A DNA stretch of 64,000 nt from Trochalopteron elliotii (GCA_024734555.1 JANPWX010000074.1:1283593-1347592), one strand, 5' to 3'; shown: positions 30,401 to 45,400, counted from the stretch's first letter. Made by a program: numbers and translations. Notes: generated by a model not told the origin, from the letters alone.

Positions 30401-33400
30401 TGTAGTAAGTTTGCTGAGACTCCATTATTTTCATGCAGGAAAGGCCAATTCTTTATTAGTACAACTCATTTCATACAGTTTTTACAGACTTCATGTGCAA
30501 CTTTATTTGGTTAATAGCTTTCGTGCCAATTACTCTATTGGTTAGTAAAAGGTATTCTACTTGTCCATCAAATCTCTCTATTCTTGGATTGTTTACCTAT
30601 TTTCTTTACTGATTCTCATGGGACAAATCTCTTCTTATTGCAGGTGCATTTGTTTTTCAACCCAGGAATAGGTTGTTACGCTAACGAGTTTTCACATCAA
30701 GATTGTTTTTGCATGGAAACTTGCAAATAACTTAGAAGAAGTGACAGGCTAACTTTGGTAATTTAGCAGAGCAGGCCTGATTTTATGAGGCCTTTCTTTT
30801 ATAATTCTTTCACCTGTCACAACAAAAACCACATGATGAGAATCACAATATACTACAGAGACTATTAAATGATGGGAATTAGAATGTACTAAGTGAGGGC
30901 AATGAAGGTTTATTTCAAAAACACACTCCTGACTGAAAGTTAAATATTAAGAGAGATGACCTCGTGGCAGAACATCAAGAACTGCAGCGCTTCGTAAGCT
31001 GGAAGACAAGGTAGGCAAGAACCTACCACCATACATGCTTATGATTTTTACTATTTAAAGTAATAAAGAATGAACAGTTGCAGGACTCCTAAATTGCCAT
31101 TTAGAAATTTGTGAAGAGCAAAGCAGAAGATTTCCAGAGGCCTCTATTCTACCAAATAAACCTCTTTTTATTGTCTTTTTTAATGCCATTATTTTTGACA
31201 CTCTTAAATTTGAATCACAGGACTGAATGGATTCCTTTCTGATTCAATAACTTCTCCAGAAATTTTAAAGTTTATCCCCTCTTGTCAGTGAGACAAACTA
31301 TATGAATACATTCAAGGGCTGCATCAGGCTAGTGGGCAGCAACAGGAAACAAAGACACTAGTACTGAAAAGGAAAGCCTTTGTAAGACATTACAGTACCA
31401 CTACCTCTTAAAACACACACATTTTAACTGGCAGCCATTGTATTGATATCAAAACAGCATTGCAGTTCTAACAAAAACTCATGCAGGCAACACGAGAGCA
31501 ATCAGAAGTAGATATGAAAGCACCATCAGCAATATCAGCCTTATGCTCCAGCTTTTTCTGCTCTGCTTCACAGAGGTCAGGCTCATTCTCTATCATCCCA
31601 CCATGCCATGATTCTGTATCAACCCCATCAAAACTGATGTGCTTAAGAAGAAGTTACTGAGTCTTAATGTGTCTAAGGCAGATGGTGCGCTGGAACCAGG
31701 CATCCCCTGACCTAGGGGAGGAGAAAGGGGCTCACCTTGATGCATGACTTCATCAGACACAGATGAAGTGTCCTCTTCCCTGTCCACACGAGGTCTTATT
31801 ACCTGTGGTGGTGGGGACTAATCTCATCCGTCAACATTGCCTTGAAACACTAGCAACTTCTCTTATTAGAAGATTTAGTAGTATTGGAACATTTGACACT
31901 ATCATATTACTTTTTGTTAAGAACTTGATACACATTCAAATGACCAACAGACATTAATCTGAGAGAAAGGAGCATCACTCACCCAAAGGTGCAAAGTTGT
32001 GAATTCCTTCTGCATTATCAGGCTCAGAGGCGAGCACTCTGGCTTTCAAACTGCTGTCTGTGGCTTTGGTGGGACCAGAATCCAGGAACTTCATGATAGT
32101 TGAAACCATGCTCCTTGCTGTGTTAACAATAGCTCTTGTGCTTGTTACCATGTTGTTACAGATAAGTTGAACACCACCTGTGCATAATGTGGGCAGAGAG
32201 AAAAAGATACCGCTCAGAAGTATGCAACAGATTCCACACAAGCAAAGGCCTATTTAGTAAACTGCCCCATGTACACAAATACTTGTATTCTGTAAGTGCC
32301 CAAAAAAATCAAACCCAAACTTTTTATTTGATGTGGCTAAAGAAAAGACATTCTTACCCATATCATGGAAAGCCTTCAGTGCCTCACTGGTATCCAACAC
32401 TCGTAAAATGAACCAGAGCAGTGGCTCAGATAACTGACATGTGGCAAGAGAACCCTAGAAGAAAATCAAATGAGAAATACATGGTTTCATACAAAATTAG
32501 TACAGTAGAAATTCAAACAACAGCTCTCAACCTCCCCTTTTAGTAGGCCAAACTACCAGGGAAGAAATGCCTCCGCAGCTGACCTCTCTGCCACCATATA
32601 CAACACCATGTTCCACATGGCTCAATTCCTTACACAGGAAAAGTCTTTGAGGTATGGAAAAGCTCACACTTAGGGGGTGAGCATCCTCAGGGAAATAAGA
32701 GTACTGAGCATTAAAATAGCCACAATAAATATGCTTATCACTTGCACATAATAAAGTATCTATTCCAACTTCAAGCCTTCAGCCAGCAACATTTACAGAA
32801 ATGTCAGAATGTCCTTAGAGAAAACTCTCTCTCTCCCTCTACCATGGGCAAGAGAGAGGCTTCCTATCTTCAGCATCCAAACTAAGCGAGGTTGTAAAAA
32901 TGTTTACATTTCTTTTACGTAGCAATACAGTTTTCTGACCTTATTAGTGATTACAGAATCAACTACCTCGAAGCTCAGCAAGCCTAAGGCACCTTACCTG
33001 CCTTCCCATGTACCCACAAGCCATGTAGGTAAGAATAGGCTGAAGCATCACTTGAACTGTTGTTGCTTTCTTACTAAGTGTTGTCAGGATAGTGAACAAC
33101 CCATCTCCAACCGATATTGCATCTAAGCCACCATGGAAGTTCTCGTGTTTAGTCAGATGTAAGCCACTTGCACCTAAATGAAAAAGAGACAGTTTGAAGG
33201 TCACAAACTGAGACCTAACAAACCATTAGCAGCACATAAGAGAACTCAAGAATATTCAAATGTTCACATGAATTTTACAAAGTACAAATGGACCTGTCTT
33301 CAGGATCATATGACTTACAGTTAAGTGTTCCCAGAAACGTAAAAATAGGAAGAATTCATCCAGGAAGTCAGGAAATTCAAATCAAATCAGACCATAAAAA

Positions 33401-36400
33401 TGAGTGTAATTAGTGAAGGAAATAGGGTAACTACAAGGATTGGAATCACTCCTAGCTAGAAGCCACTGACATTTAAGATTTTTTTCAGATAATAATAAAG
33501 TGCCCTTGTGCTGCCAAAAACCTCCCCAAACATTCAACACATTTCTATTAGAACTACCTCTCCTGGCATTCTGCTTCTCACTATTAAAGCTCAGGATTTA
33601 TTCATTACCATTTTCTGAATATCAATTCTCAGCAATATTGACTACACATTGCTGAGACTACAGACAAAGCAAAGTAACAGTCTTCCCATGGAAGAGATTA
33701 CTTCCATAAATACAATTGTCTTACAAATCATATGACTTTGATCTGGAAGAGTTAAAAGCGCTTAGACTTAAATGTAAGACAACAATAGAGTAATCCTGTC
33801 CCATTTAGAGAAACTGAGGTTGTACTAACAAACAATAAAAATCAGTGTGCTCGAGTGATCTTTGGAGCATGTCTGAAAGAAACATTTTGGCAAGAGAATT
33901 AACAAGTGTAGTACTCTGGCCACCTTTAAACTGTCAAGAAAGTAAATACTGATAAGCAATGCATGCAGAGCAACAATAAAGCAGTCCTAAGACATAGCCT
34001 CTGTCCAGCCTAGAAAAGTCAAATGGAATGACAGAGCTGAAGTCAAGTAAGCTGGATTTGCTGTGAGGGAGGACCTTCAGGTGAGGACAAGATAGGACAG
34101 GAGGTAAATACTGCTACTTGTATGATTTTCACAGTTTGTCAATTACAAAGCATAAAACCCTAATGAAACAGGACACAATGGTCATAAAAGGAAAAACAGA
34201 AAGAAAATGTTTAAAATTCATGTGACAAGTGAATTACTCAGGGCCATTCTGGATCCTGACCAGCTGGCTTGCCAGATGCAGTAAATTAACACTATTAGAA
34301 TAAATGTTGACACCAGATGTTGACTATCTAACAGTAACATTAGCAGACATCTTCTTGTTTACCTATCCTGGTAGCACCTTTCTATGCTGCATTAGTTATT
34401 ACATGTTTACTACTATATGCTGATAACTGATTTTTGGATCCTGTGTAACCCTGACTGTAGTCTTGCAAAATGTTTTGTTCACAGAAATGGTCTGGAAAGA
34501 GCTTAATGTAGTTCTTCTTGAAGGAACTAAACCCACAAATAGCTATGTTACATCTTTCCAAAATACATGAACAGATTATTTTCAATAACCTGCATTAAAA
34601 ATCCTTGGAAGAACAATCCATTGAAGGGATCAGCTGGCCCAGAATCCTGATTTCAGTGAAAAACATTTTGAAAAAACGTATCTTTCCAAACTGTCTTTAA
34701 AAAATGCAAAACAACTGCTGGACAAAAATCTGTGGTTTACAAAGACATCAAAGTTGATGGGAAGAATATCTGAATTTCACTCCAAAGAAACACATACTCA
34801 GAACAAACCACCAATTCCCAGAACAAACTACTTTCAGTGTTTGTAGTGTATTTGCAATATGACACCAACTGCTCAAAATGATGAAGGAGATACTCTGAAA
34901 TTAATTTCAGGAAGGTTCCAGCAGCACAATCCAGGCTTGTCAAATCCTATCTCCTGTTTCATTTGACTACTAGAGATAACTATCTTTTCCTCAATGCTTT
35001 CATGCTGAAATAAACCACTGGTCTAATACTCATGAGGGCTCACTGAACAAGTAACTGTTTCCTGATAACAGCATTGGTTCAGTTTTGTACCTGCTTTAAA
35101 GAGCCAGCACAGAAAAAGCCAGAGCAACTTGCTTCAAAGCAAAAGAATCATTATAAAGAGAACAAAATTCTACAACTATTACACCTGGAGTGCAGGCCTT
35201 TGTCTATCCTCCTGTAAAATGTTTTGCACATGCAAAAATCCATGGTACTTCAGCCAGTGGTTTAACTTGTGCAAATAAATTCTATCCTTCCATCACAGCA
35301 TACAAGTAAGTCACAAAGATAGGTAGTCTCTCTAAGAAATGCACCTAAGATAAATCTGACAGACAGCAGCTTTGCTTTCGAAGTATCATCTTAGAAATGA
35401 TACTTAGATACTCATCTTAGATCTTAGATACTTAGATCTTAGATACTCATCTCCCTTACTAGTTCATAGCAGAAAGATCCCACCCAGAAATATATGACTG
35501 CAACTCCCAGAACATGATGTCAAAGCAATTTCTGGTAAAAAAGAGGAAAAGTTCGTATTCTATGAAAGAGGGACAATCATAATTTGTATTTTCCAAAAGT
35601 GATTTAAAAAAGGAAAATCATCCAATACATAGCAAACTACTGAGGTAAGGTGTCCTGTACAGACTGAAGACTCACCCTAATTCATGCACAGAGGCATGTG
35701 ATGGCTAAGACTGAAATACTCCAGTTAAACATAAGAAAAAGGCTTTTCTACTTTTAGAATTATTGAACATTATAACAGGATGCCCACAGCAGCTGTGGAG
35801 TTTCCACCCCTGAGGAATTAAAAACCCAACTGAACCAAGATACTGAGCAACCTGCTCTCAGTTGAGGCAGGCTGTGAGTTTGTGCAGGAAGGCTGGACTA
35901 GACAATCTCCAGAGGTCCTGTAACGTTAAGCATTCTGAGATTCAGCAAATTCAAATGCCAAACACATTCCCGTTTGGTTTTAATTACTGTCTCCCACCTC
36001 CTGTTCGGGATTTTTTTCATGCATATGTTTCCCTTTACGTTTTGCTCTCTGTCTTCCTGTAATTTCTGTAACACATTCTTTCACATCTCCACCCACCTTA
36101 TGAGATTGCAGAAGTTTTAAATGTATCACCACCCAAAAGACCTTCCATGTAACACAGAAAACACCTACCAATGATCATTGCCATAGCACTGCTGTTACAC
36201 TGGCCAAGCGCAGACAAAATCTGGCTCATAATTTGTTGGTTGGCCAGCACCAAGTCCGCCACGTATGCAGTTGATCCTTGAGTATTGGGGTTGCTTCCAT
36301 TGCCATCTTTGCTTCCTGACACCTTCTCCTCATCAGACACGCTGTCTGTAGTACTGCTTGCTACTGGAACACGGGCACTGTACTCTCGGTTACTGGAAAG

Positions 36401-39400
36401 TGGCAGCTGAACTAAAATGTTTATCAGCTTTAATAAATCAAACATGAGCTGATCCCTCGTCATTTCTCCACAAACGGCTTTGGCATCACCTGGACGGATA
36501 ATATTGGCAAAAAGCCCTCCAAAACACGCTCGAGCACCCACAGAGCTGTCGGAGCCACTGCGAGACATGACTTTGTCTGAACACGTGATGTAATGATGCA
36601 CGAGAAAGGTTATAGACTCAATTACTGCAGAGATAGTGCTAACTGATACAACTTCAAAATTCTGTTCCAGGGTGAATTCCAAGAGTTTCACTTGAGCATC
36701 CAATGGCCCCTGGCCTGTTTGGAAAGCACCCCTGAAAGAAAAAGAAGAAAAAAAAATAAGAACGAGATATTACAAGTTATACAGGTTTGGCTGTTTGAGT
36801 GTGGTCTTTTTCCTTGATTTTTAAGAATCCAAAAGCACACCAGACTTCCAAGAAATAAAAATCCAGCTATTTTCAGAAATGCACGTTGAAGCAAAACCTA
36901 ACCTTTCACTCACATCAAGCTTTCGTAATTTTTTAATATACTAGTCATTAAACAGCCTGCAGAACATGCTCATGCCACCACCTTCCTGATACCACTACGG
37001 ATTAAGAGGTGTAACTTTGAAAAAGGCTAAGATTTATCTTTTTTTTTTTTTTTTGTAATTTAGTTAGTTTTGTAGGTAAAGAGTTGGAACAGTCTATATA
37101 TAGACTGAACAGTCCTGTTCAGTTCTTTGTGAAAAGTTTCCTACATTTGCAAGAAAATCTCATGGAAAGCAGTCACATAATATTTTAATATCATGAAGAT
37201 TATTTAGTTGCTAAAGGGATATCATGATGAATTTTCTTCTTCCCATAGGTCTTTTGTTTGTCCCCCCACTCAGCCACTCCCCATCCAGAGCTAAAACAAA
37301 GAATGGTCAGATTTTACCTATCTTAATAGCAAATATACATAAGCCCATGAGAAGGTACTCAAAATATCACAAGCTGATGCTTGTAGGTTGACTGCTTGAA
37401 GGATTTCTCCTAGGAATACGTTCATTTTATCAATTGCTTTTACACATATAGTGAACTACAAAAAGAACCTTTTGAATCAGTGTATCTAAAATAAAACTTG
37501 TATTATTACTGAATTTTCATATACTTCTCTGTATCTTTTCACATTGATTAATCTTATTCTAACTTTTAAAATTAAATACAGAACAAAACAGTTTATAGAA
37601 ACAGCCCTGCAAAAAAATTCAAGCAATTTAAGTAATTCTAACAGTAAAATACTGCTTTTCTTTACAATTAATCTTATGATCAGACACAGTACAGTTCAGT
37701 AATTATCTGTGTCCTTAGAAATAACCATCTAAATCCCTTTCTTGTGCTTTGCTTCCATTTCATGACGTTTCACAAAAAAACTGTTAACATGTTTCAAAAA
37801 CTACCCTTTCAGTGGTTTCATTAGCTTATTTTAAACAAATGCTGGTATGCAGACACTATCCAAGATTCACTGTGAATTAATGATATTATTGTATTATGTC
37901 ATGTCTCGTAGAAATCACTGATCATCAATAACCTGGTAAACATCACTCCTATAATTTAAGTTACAAAGGTAAAATCTCTTGGAGAAGGCAGAAACCATTT
38001 TCTCTAAGATTAAAGAATAGGTAACACCGAAGTGCCACCTACTGGGAGCCCAGAACTGAGGAAGCACATCTCTGGTTATACAAAGCCTTTGTCTGGAGAT
38101 GAGCAGAACATAAATATCAGAAAGAGATGCTTCCTAGTGTACTTCTGAAGAGTAAAGACTAAACAACTGCCATTTTTCCAGTGTACCACTGGAGACAGAT
38201 TCTTGTGCCCATTAGCCTTGCCTTGAGGAAGCAGAACTGTGAAAGATGAGCCATAAGCTCTTATCTCTCTCCTGGCCAGAGGCACTTCCCTACACTAGTG
38301 GGCATCAATGGGCCCCAGGAGAGTGGGACAGAGGATGTTTTCCACTGTCATGTGGAGAGAAAAACCCACCAAAGATAAAGCAATAAAAACGCATATTGCA
38401 TAAACAGAATTATGCAATCTCATAATTCATCCTACCATGTGAGAAAAGTCATCTGTACTATTTTCATAATCTATGAATTATTTCTGGAATCTTTCATTAA
38501 TTCAGACCTCTCAGAATACTTTTTTTAATAGGTAAGGTCATCAACAAGGTTTGCATCTTAGCTTTAAATAAAATCAGTCCAAAATTTTAGTGCCTCTATT
38601 GACAGTTCCTCACACAGACAGCTGTGTGTGAATTCCAGATGCATTTTTCCATGTGCCAGGAGCAGCCCAGATCCTGCTGGTGGTACTGCAGCTACAATGA
38701 TGATTTCCATTGACACATAACTTGATAGTATGAGGAGACACATACACATCTGAGTTGTGATTTACAATCACAGATTTTAAAGTGTCCTAGGGTGACTTTA
38801 TAATGTCTGTATCTCCAGCTGACTGTTCTGTTTATGCTGGATATTAAGTTCTGCACCTTTAAGACTGGTTCTGAGAGTGAAGTGTGGAGAAGAAGTGTGT
38901 AGTTTGGTTGCAGAAACTGCACTCACTCCCATGCATTCCTTCTCCCAGACTATGCTGTCTGCAGCAGGGACAGCAGGAGAGAGCTCTCCTTTGCTTTTAA
39001 TTAGTTTTTAGCCAGCTGAAGCAGAGAAGTTGCCCCAACTGTGGGCTTTTCTTGTCCTTGAAACTGACCAGCCCTGCTCTGGACTGAAAACCCAGAAAAC
39101 CACCAGGAGGCCACATCTGTGGCTCCCCAGGGCCCGGGACATGGCATTTGGCATTTTCCAGCACAGGAGGGATTGACAGACTGAGAGAGCTGAGCCACAC
39201 CCCATGAAAAGGACTTTCTGAAATTGCCATCTCTTCAGAACAGCAAGAGGTTTTACTGTTTAATATTATTCATGTTTTTGCTTGTGAATACATTGCTTGT
39301 TACATGAACAATTTTTTTCCACTTTTCTCCAAGGAAATCTTTTCCTGAACCAGGAGGGGGAGGGGCTGCTTGAATCTGCTTTCTAGAGGGACCCCTTGGG

Positions 39401-42400
39401 AAGCTTCCTCCCAAATTTGCCCTAAACCAGGACAAAAGAGAGTATGAAAGAAAACAAACATGTAAGATATACCTTTCTGTTGAAAGTATATGTATTAATT
39501 TCAATAAAAATTCACTGAACATCTGAGGACAAGTTGAAGAAAGGTGCACTTGTAATCGAGTAAGAAATTCTTGCATAGCTTGTGTTGCTGTTGGCCCAAC
39601 CTAGAAGAAAAGACATTTTAGAAAGTATTATATATAACTGAAATGTCTTCAAGAACATTAACATCTTCCAAGAACAGGAAAGTATTGCATAGCTTAACTT
39701 GTTTCCTGAATATTTTTACAGCATCTTTACAGAACTAATCTGTATCCATTCATATGATGTGTTTTTCTATTATTAATCATGAATCAAAAGCATGAAATTC
39801 AGTTCTTTGTCTAAGACTTGTTTTTCAACTTGAGACTCTCTTTTCAGTAATGCAAACAATATCCCATACAGAATCCACTTCTGTGCTAATCTGAATGATT
39901 TTTCACAAACTACATACTTAAGTAAGTACTTTAATGGCACTGTGCAGTGTTAAAGTTCTGGAAATGACTAAGTAATTTCTTGAAAATTTGCTAGAAAAAA
40001 AAACCTGGAACTACCAGATGTTTTCTGTCTCCCAAACTGAGACTACTGTCAAATACTACATACAATTAGTTCACTTGGGCTTTTTTAAAACACTATTCGT
40101 AGATATTTCAAAGACTGCACTAGCAAGAAAACATTAATTGAAATTAGGAGAGGCAGCAGATACCACATGAATTCAGAAACAGGCAGAAAATGAAAGTATA
40201 ATTTTAAATTCAGGAATTCTTAGATATTAAAACTTAATCTTCATTGGCATTTTTATTCCAACCCAACAAGATTTTGGGAAATAACTGAATACAACACTTC
40301 ATTCACATATGGCATCCTCTCCCTGTGGCAAGTCTTCAGAGGGTTGTGAAAACATACCAGCACCACTGAGAGTGGATCAACAACATGAACTTCCCTGTGG
40401 CTGCTCATCAGAGCCAACTAAAGACTATAATTAGAAGAAGAAATAAGACAAGAATATAACGCATTCTGAATGAACACATATTTCTGTCAAGTGTCTTGAA
40501 ATCTTTTGCAAAAAGTTTTACTCTTATTTTAATTGCTCATTACCTGTGGACTGTGTTGATTTGTTCCATGAGGGTTAGTGCCAGAAAGAAATTTCACTAA
40601 CACATGAATAAGGTTGGGATCTGACACCAACAATTGGGCAGTACTTTCCTGAGCTCCAATGGCACTGCTTGGACCAGCTTAAAAATAAAGACATAAAAAT
40701 TACATGCATAATCTTAAACATTAAGCATGAATCAAATATTTATAGCGTAAATCCCTAATATTTATTTAATGATGTGGAAATATTCTCAGCTAAATTAGCT
40801 ACCAAAAGCCTCCTTACTCAGGACTACAATTTTGAGTTTTCCAGTAAGTACAGATATAAAGCCCCAAACCTGTCCAATCAGTGTTCCAAGCTTGCTAAGG
40901 CAGTCTTCCTGAAGGTAGAGATTAATTTTGTAGGTGCAATACATACAGACATTTTTGATTTGTCTCTTTTTCTTAGTCCAACACTTCAATAAGGCTCAAG
41001 TGCATTTTTTATTTTGTCAGACAGAGACCAAGTTTTCTGTTATCCTGTAAACAATCACACTATTTTTGTTTTTGGCACATGCAAAGACTTCTCAGAAAAC
41101 TGTAGGGAGCATAACAGATAAGAACTCTGAAGACTGTAATTTGAATTAAAATTCACCCTTCAGTGATCAAACAAACGAGCTCTACCAAATGGGAAGTCTT
41201 ACTCTTGCAGTAGTAGCATACTGAATCAATTCAAAACATTGAAAAAAGCACAACAGGAAACAGATCCTGCAAAAGTGGGACAATGCTTTTGGATAAATGC
41301 CATCATGCCAATGTTCTCCTTTTCACCACTGGCTCAGGTGTACAACTCCCCCCGCCTGGGGGAGTTACAGGGACATTCACACATAGGCCTGAAGGTGTTC
41401 ATCCCTTCTGATAAGGTGTAACTGACTCAGCTACCCTGTCTGTAAGAGACACCTGTCACGTCTTATGTGCCCCCAGACTCATTTCTGGGCCCTTCCACCG
41501 TAAGACTGTGCATGATCCTGTGTTGCATCTGATAGTGTAAAACTCCTTGTCCAGTGGGGGCACCTGGGCATTCCCACCTGAACTTGAATGTATATTAACC
41601 CACTGAACTCTGTTTCCTAGGCCTCTCCCACCCCGATGGATTAAAACTGTGACCATCAATTCCACCAATGGATATCTAAATTGCAACAATCAAATCCTGT
41701 CTCTGGATCCACAGGTAATGATACTTTTCCTCTCCCTTATCTACTCTTATCCTTTCTCTTTTTTTTTTCCTTATATGTTTTCCAAAGTGATATGTTTGTA
41801 TTTCTATATTGTTTCAGTTTTACAGATAATAACCAAAACAGCTACATACCTCCTTTTCCATTACAACCAAATTGCTCTAAAATAAACCTGCCATACAGGT
41901 ATGTATCTATATCTCTCCCTCTCACCCTATATATATACATGAACACTGATCATTCAGTAGGGCATTGTTTCACTCTAATCCATCCCAAGGAATCTATTAA
42001 CAAGAACTTGTAACCTGGCCTTCAGGGACAAGTTGCGACACTTGCATCTCCAACCCTTTCCAACTCAACTCCAACTCACAATCCCACATACAAAATGCAC
42101 AACCACAGTCATATGCTCAAGTGTGCCTGCCATGAACCACAGGGATTGCTTCTGAGTAGCTTTTTATTCACCTACTGATCTCAGGCAACTACCAAAGAAA
42201 CTCTTGCAAACACACAGCTGCCTGTCAGTGTCAGAGAAGAACACTGAGCCTCATAACACTTGCAAGATATTCACATATGATCCCAGAGATACACACTGCA
42301 TAAATTTTGGGAATTTTTGCCAGTCTACAGATAGAAAATGAAGAGGTGACAGTACATGTGCATATTAACTGAAGGCAATTATACCAGAAATCAGGCCATG

Positions 42401-45400
42401 TTCTGTTCTCAAATACTAAGAGTGAAGTCTCAGTTTGTGCACAGTAAGTCTCTTTCATTAGTTTTTTGCAGCTCTATTTCTTCACCTGATGGCAAAAATT
42501 TCAGCAGATTTTTGTGAGACTGATTTCTAAATAACATCACAGAAAGGGGACATATAGTAAAAAAGTTAAGAACCAAGTTCATCTTAAAGTCAATGATTTG
42601 AAATGGCAAATAAGAAAAAAGATTCACAGGCAACGTTTAAAAACTACTTCCTTTAATTTCTATCAGTCTTGTGGCAAAATATCATTCACAAAGTGAGATT
42701 ATTTCTACTGTGTTATGGAGCAATATAGAAAATGTGAGATACACTGGTATGCATAGGGAAATGAAATAGCTGTGTTTCTATTTTAATAGATTCAGCTGCT
42801 GGGGGTTTATTTTCAGTTATCTTAATATAAGCAGTGACTTATAAAATATGCAGGCATATTTCTAAAAATATTCCTACTCTGTCAGAAAAACTTCAGTCTC
42901 ACTCATAGTAACTCAATCATTCCTCTCTGCTAATTCTTCTCATACTACAAAACTAATTCCCAGGGATCATTAGCTGATCCTAAAACGTTTTTTGGAAGAC
43001 AATAACAACTTACTTATAATGACATTTTATTTTACCATAAGGGTTTCTGTTTCCCATGGTACAACCAATTCAAGGAGCTCACTCTTGAAAAGCCCAAAGT
43101 TAATGGAGAACAAAAGTACATATATGACAAAAGGAATGCTGTGGAAGCCTTCTGATGGAATCAACACTCATCTGTACATCAATAAAATTGTCAACCTAAG
43201 AAAACCAACCCTCCAAACTTACCATTAAGCTGCATATTTGTCATGAGCGTTAGGCTGTGAAGCACGAGGCACCATGTCCGGAGTAAAGTATTAGGATACC
43301 ACGCCAGAACTGACAGGAAGCTAGTTACTGAAGCTGTCAAGAAAAACAGTTTTTTACAAGTTTTAATCTTCAAGGTATTACTATAATTTTCTAATTTTTA
43401 CTGCAAGGTGCTATGCTGATTACTGTTATTAATATTATTGTTCCTTGTATTCATTTTGTTTTGACAACCACTGTTGCAGGAAATTAGGAAAAGAAACCTC
43501 ACCAACACTTCACAGGAACTGGCCCACAGAAGTTCCTACAGTGTGCAGACCCTGACACCTCAAAGAAAATGATGCAAAATGATGAAACTGGTTTCAAATT
43601 TTCTCATGGAAGTCAGTGTAACAGGTTCATTATACCAGGCATTAACATTTTGGATTATCACCACAAGACACCAAAGACTTTCTTAATTATACAGTATAAC
43701 ATAGTGCAAGAAAGAAAATTCAGCATATCTTCATACTAGTTTAGTAGTCAACAGTAATGGAGCTTTCCCACTCTACTGACCCCTTTGTTAAGCGAAGGAT
43801 CATAGGATGGTACAAAAGAGATTAAATTAGTCAGAAAAGTGCATACAGTTGCACAGTTCAACTCAGACTAAGAAGTGTATTTTAATGAGTCCTCTTGGGA
43901 ATAATTATGAATTAAGAACCACAAATTTTACCATTTCATTTCTAATAACTTTATAAAAATTGAATGAACCAACTCTTGGTTACACACTAGCAATGTATTT
44001 TCCACTCACAGCAGAAAACGAGACCAAGAGTTCTTTAATAAGAACACAGAAATTATCTCAACACTGATCTTAGCAAAAATACTTACTGCAATACTTTTTG
44101 CTTATTAGCAAAACCTGAGTATTTAAAAAAAAAAACAAGCCCAAACTTATTTCTCATATTTAATATATTTTACCTTGGTTCAGGGAAACAACTGGTATTC
44201 GGTTAGCATTATAAAGGAAAATATCAGCACCACTATCTTTACTTCCAGAGGAGCTGGAATTCAGGCTTAATGTGAGCCATAGCTGCAACAGGGATTCAAG
44301 CTGAAAGAAAGGGGAAAAAAAACCCACTATGGACCAAACTCAGAACCCCAGAGAATCAAAGTTTTAATTTTAAAAGCCTGATCTACATTGTCAGCTGCTA
44401 CTGTTTCACTGCACACACACTCTCTCTCTCTCTCCTTTACTGGATTTGAAAATTCTGCTACACATAATATTCAAGGCAAATTCAGCCTAACTATTGAATG
44501 CTTCTGCTATTGTTTTTGTAATTGATTTCTTCTAAATAACTTCTTTTAAGAAGTTTCTTCAAACTTCTCAAACTTAAGAAAACGCATCTTTACACACTGT
44601 TCAGAAATATCTTTAACATAACCTTATACCTGTGACATGTACAGGTAGGCTTACAGGTTTGCATGGAAGCTTTTGGAATGTTATTAAAGTGACATTTCCC
44701 AGTCAACCAAAATTATTCAAAAGGCCCATTTATCTAATGAGAAACCTCAGGGACACTGATGCTTACTCTGAGTAATACCCCTGAGGAAAAGAAACTCTTT
44801 AGATATTCTGGGAAAGCACCAAGGATGTTTACACAAGAAACTATATTTTGGATGAGATATTTAAAGAACAATTGAGGGATGGAGTCAGCCACTCTATCAA
44901 AATTTCAAGAGGCAGGCAGGCATCTAATCATTATATACATAGCATGCATGGCATTCCTTTGTATGAATCAAGAAAAGCATTGCTAAACCTTTGAAATAAC
45001 TTTTCAAAAAGCAAAAATTTGCTAAATTTGCTATTAACAAACAGGATCATTGGATAATTCAGATTGGAAAGAACTTTTGCAAGTTATCCAATCTAATCTG
45101 CTCAAAGAAATGCCAAAGAAGATATCAGACTTGGTCGCCTGGGGGCTTACTCAACCAGGTTTTGAAAACCTTCACAAATCTCCATTTGTCATTAAGTGTC
45201 ACATAGAGGCATTTTTTATTAAAAAGCAAACATTATCATTCACTGGACGTACAATCTTGTTTTTAAATACGAAAACGTATACCAGTTTTCCACTGTAACA
45301 AGCAATGTCTGCTTTGACAAAAGTTTTCAGCACTTTATTTATTACATTATCAGTACTGTTGTCCATGACATCTTCATAAGCAATAAAGTACCTAACATAA

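Noticed and set aside
38997..39230. Three overlapping minus-strand frames rich in Pro, Gly and Ser
   Set aside because: They are inside the solo LTR, overlap in different phases and do not join any exon.
43555..43620. Possible C/D-box snoRNA (AATGATGAAA motif in an intron)
   Set aside because: No terminal stem and no properly spaced D box; the motif occurs by chance.
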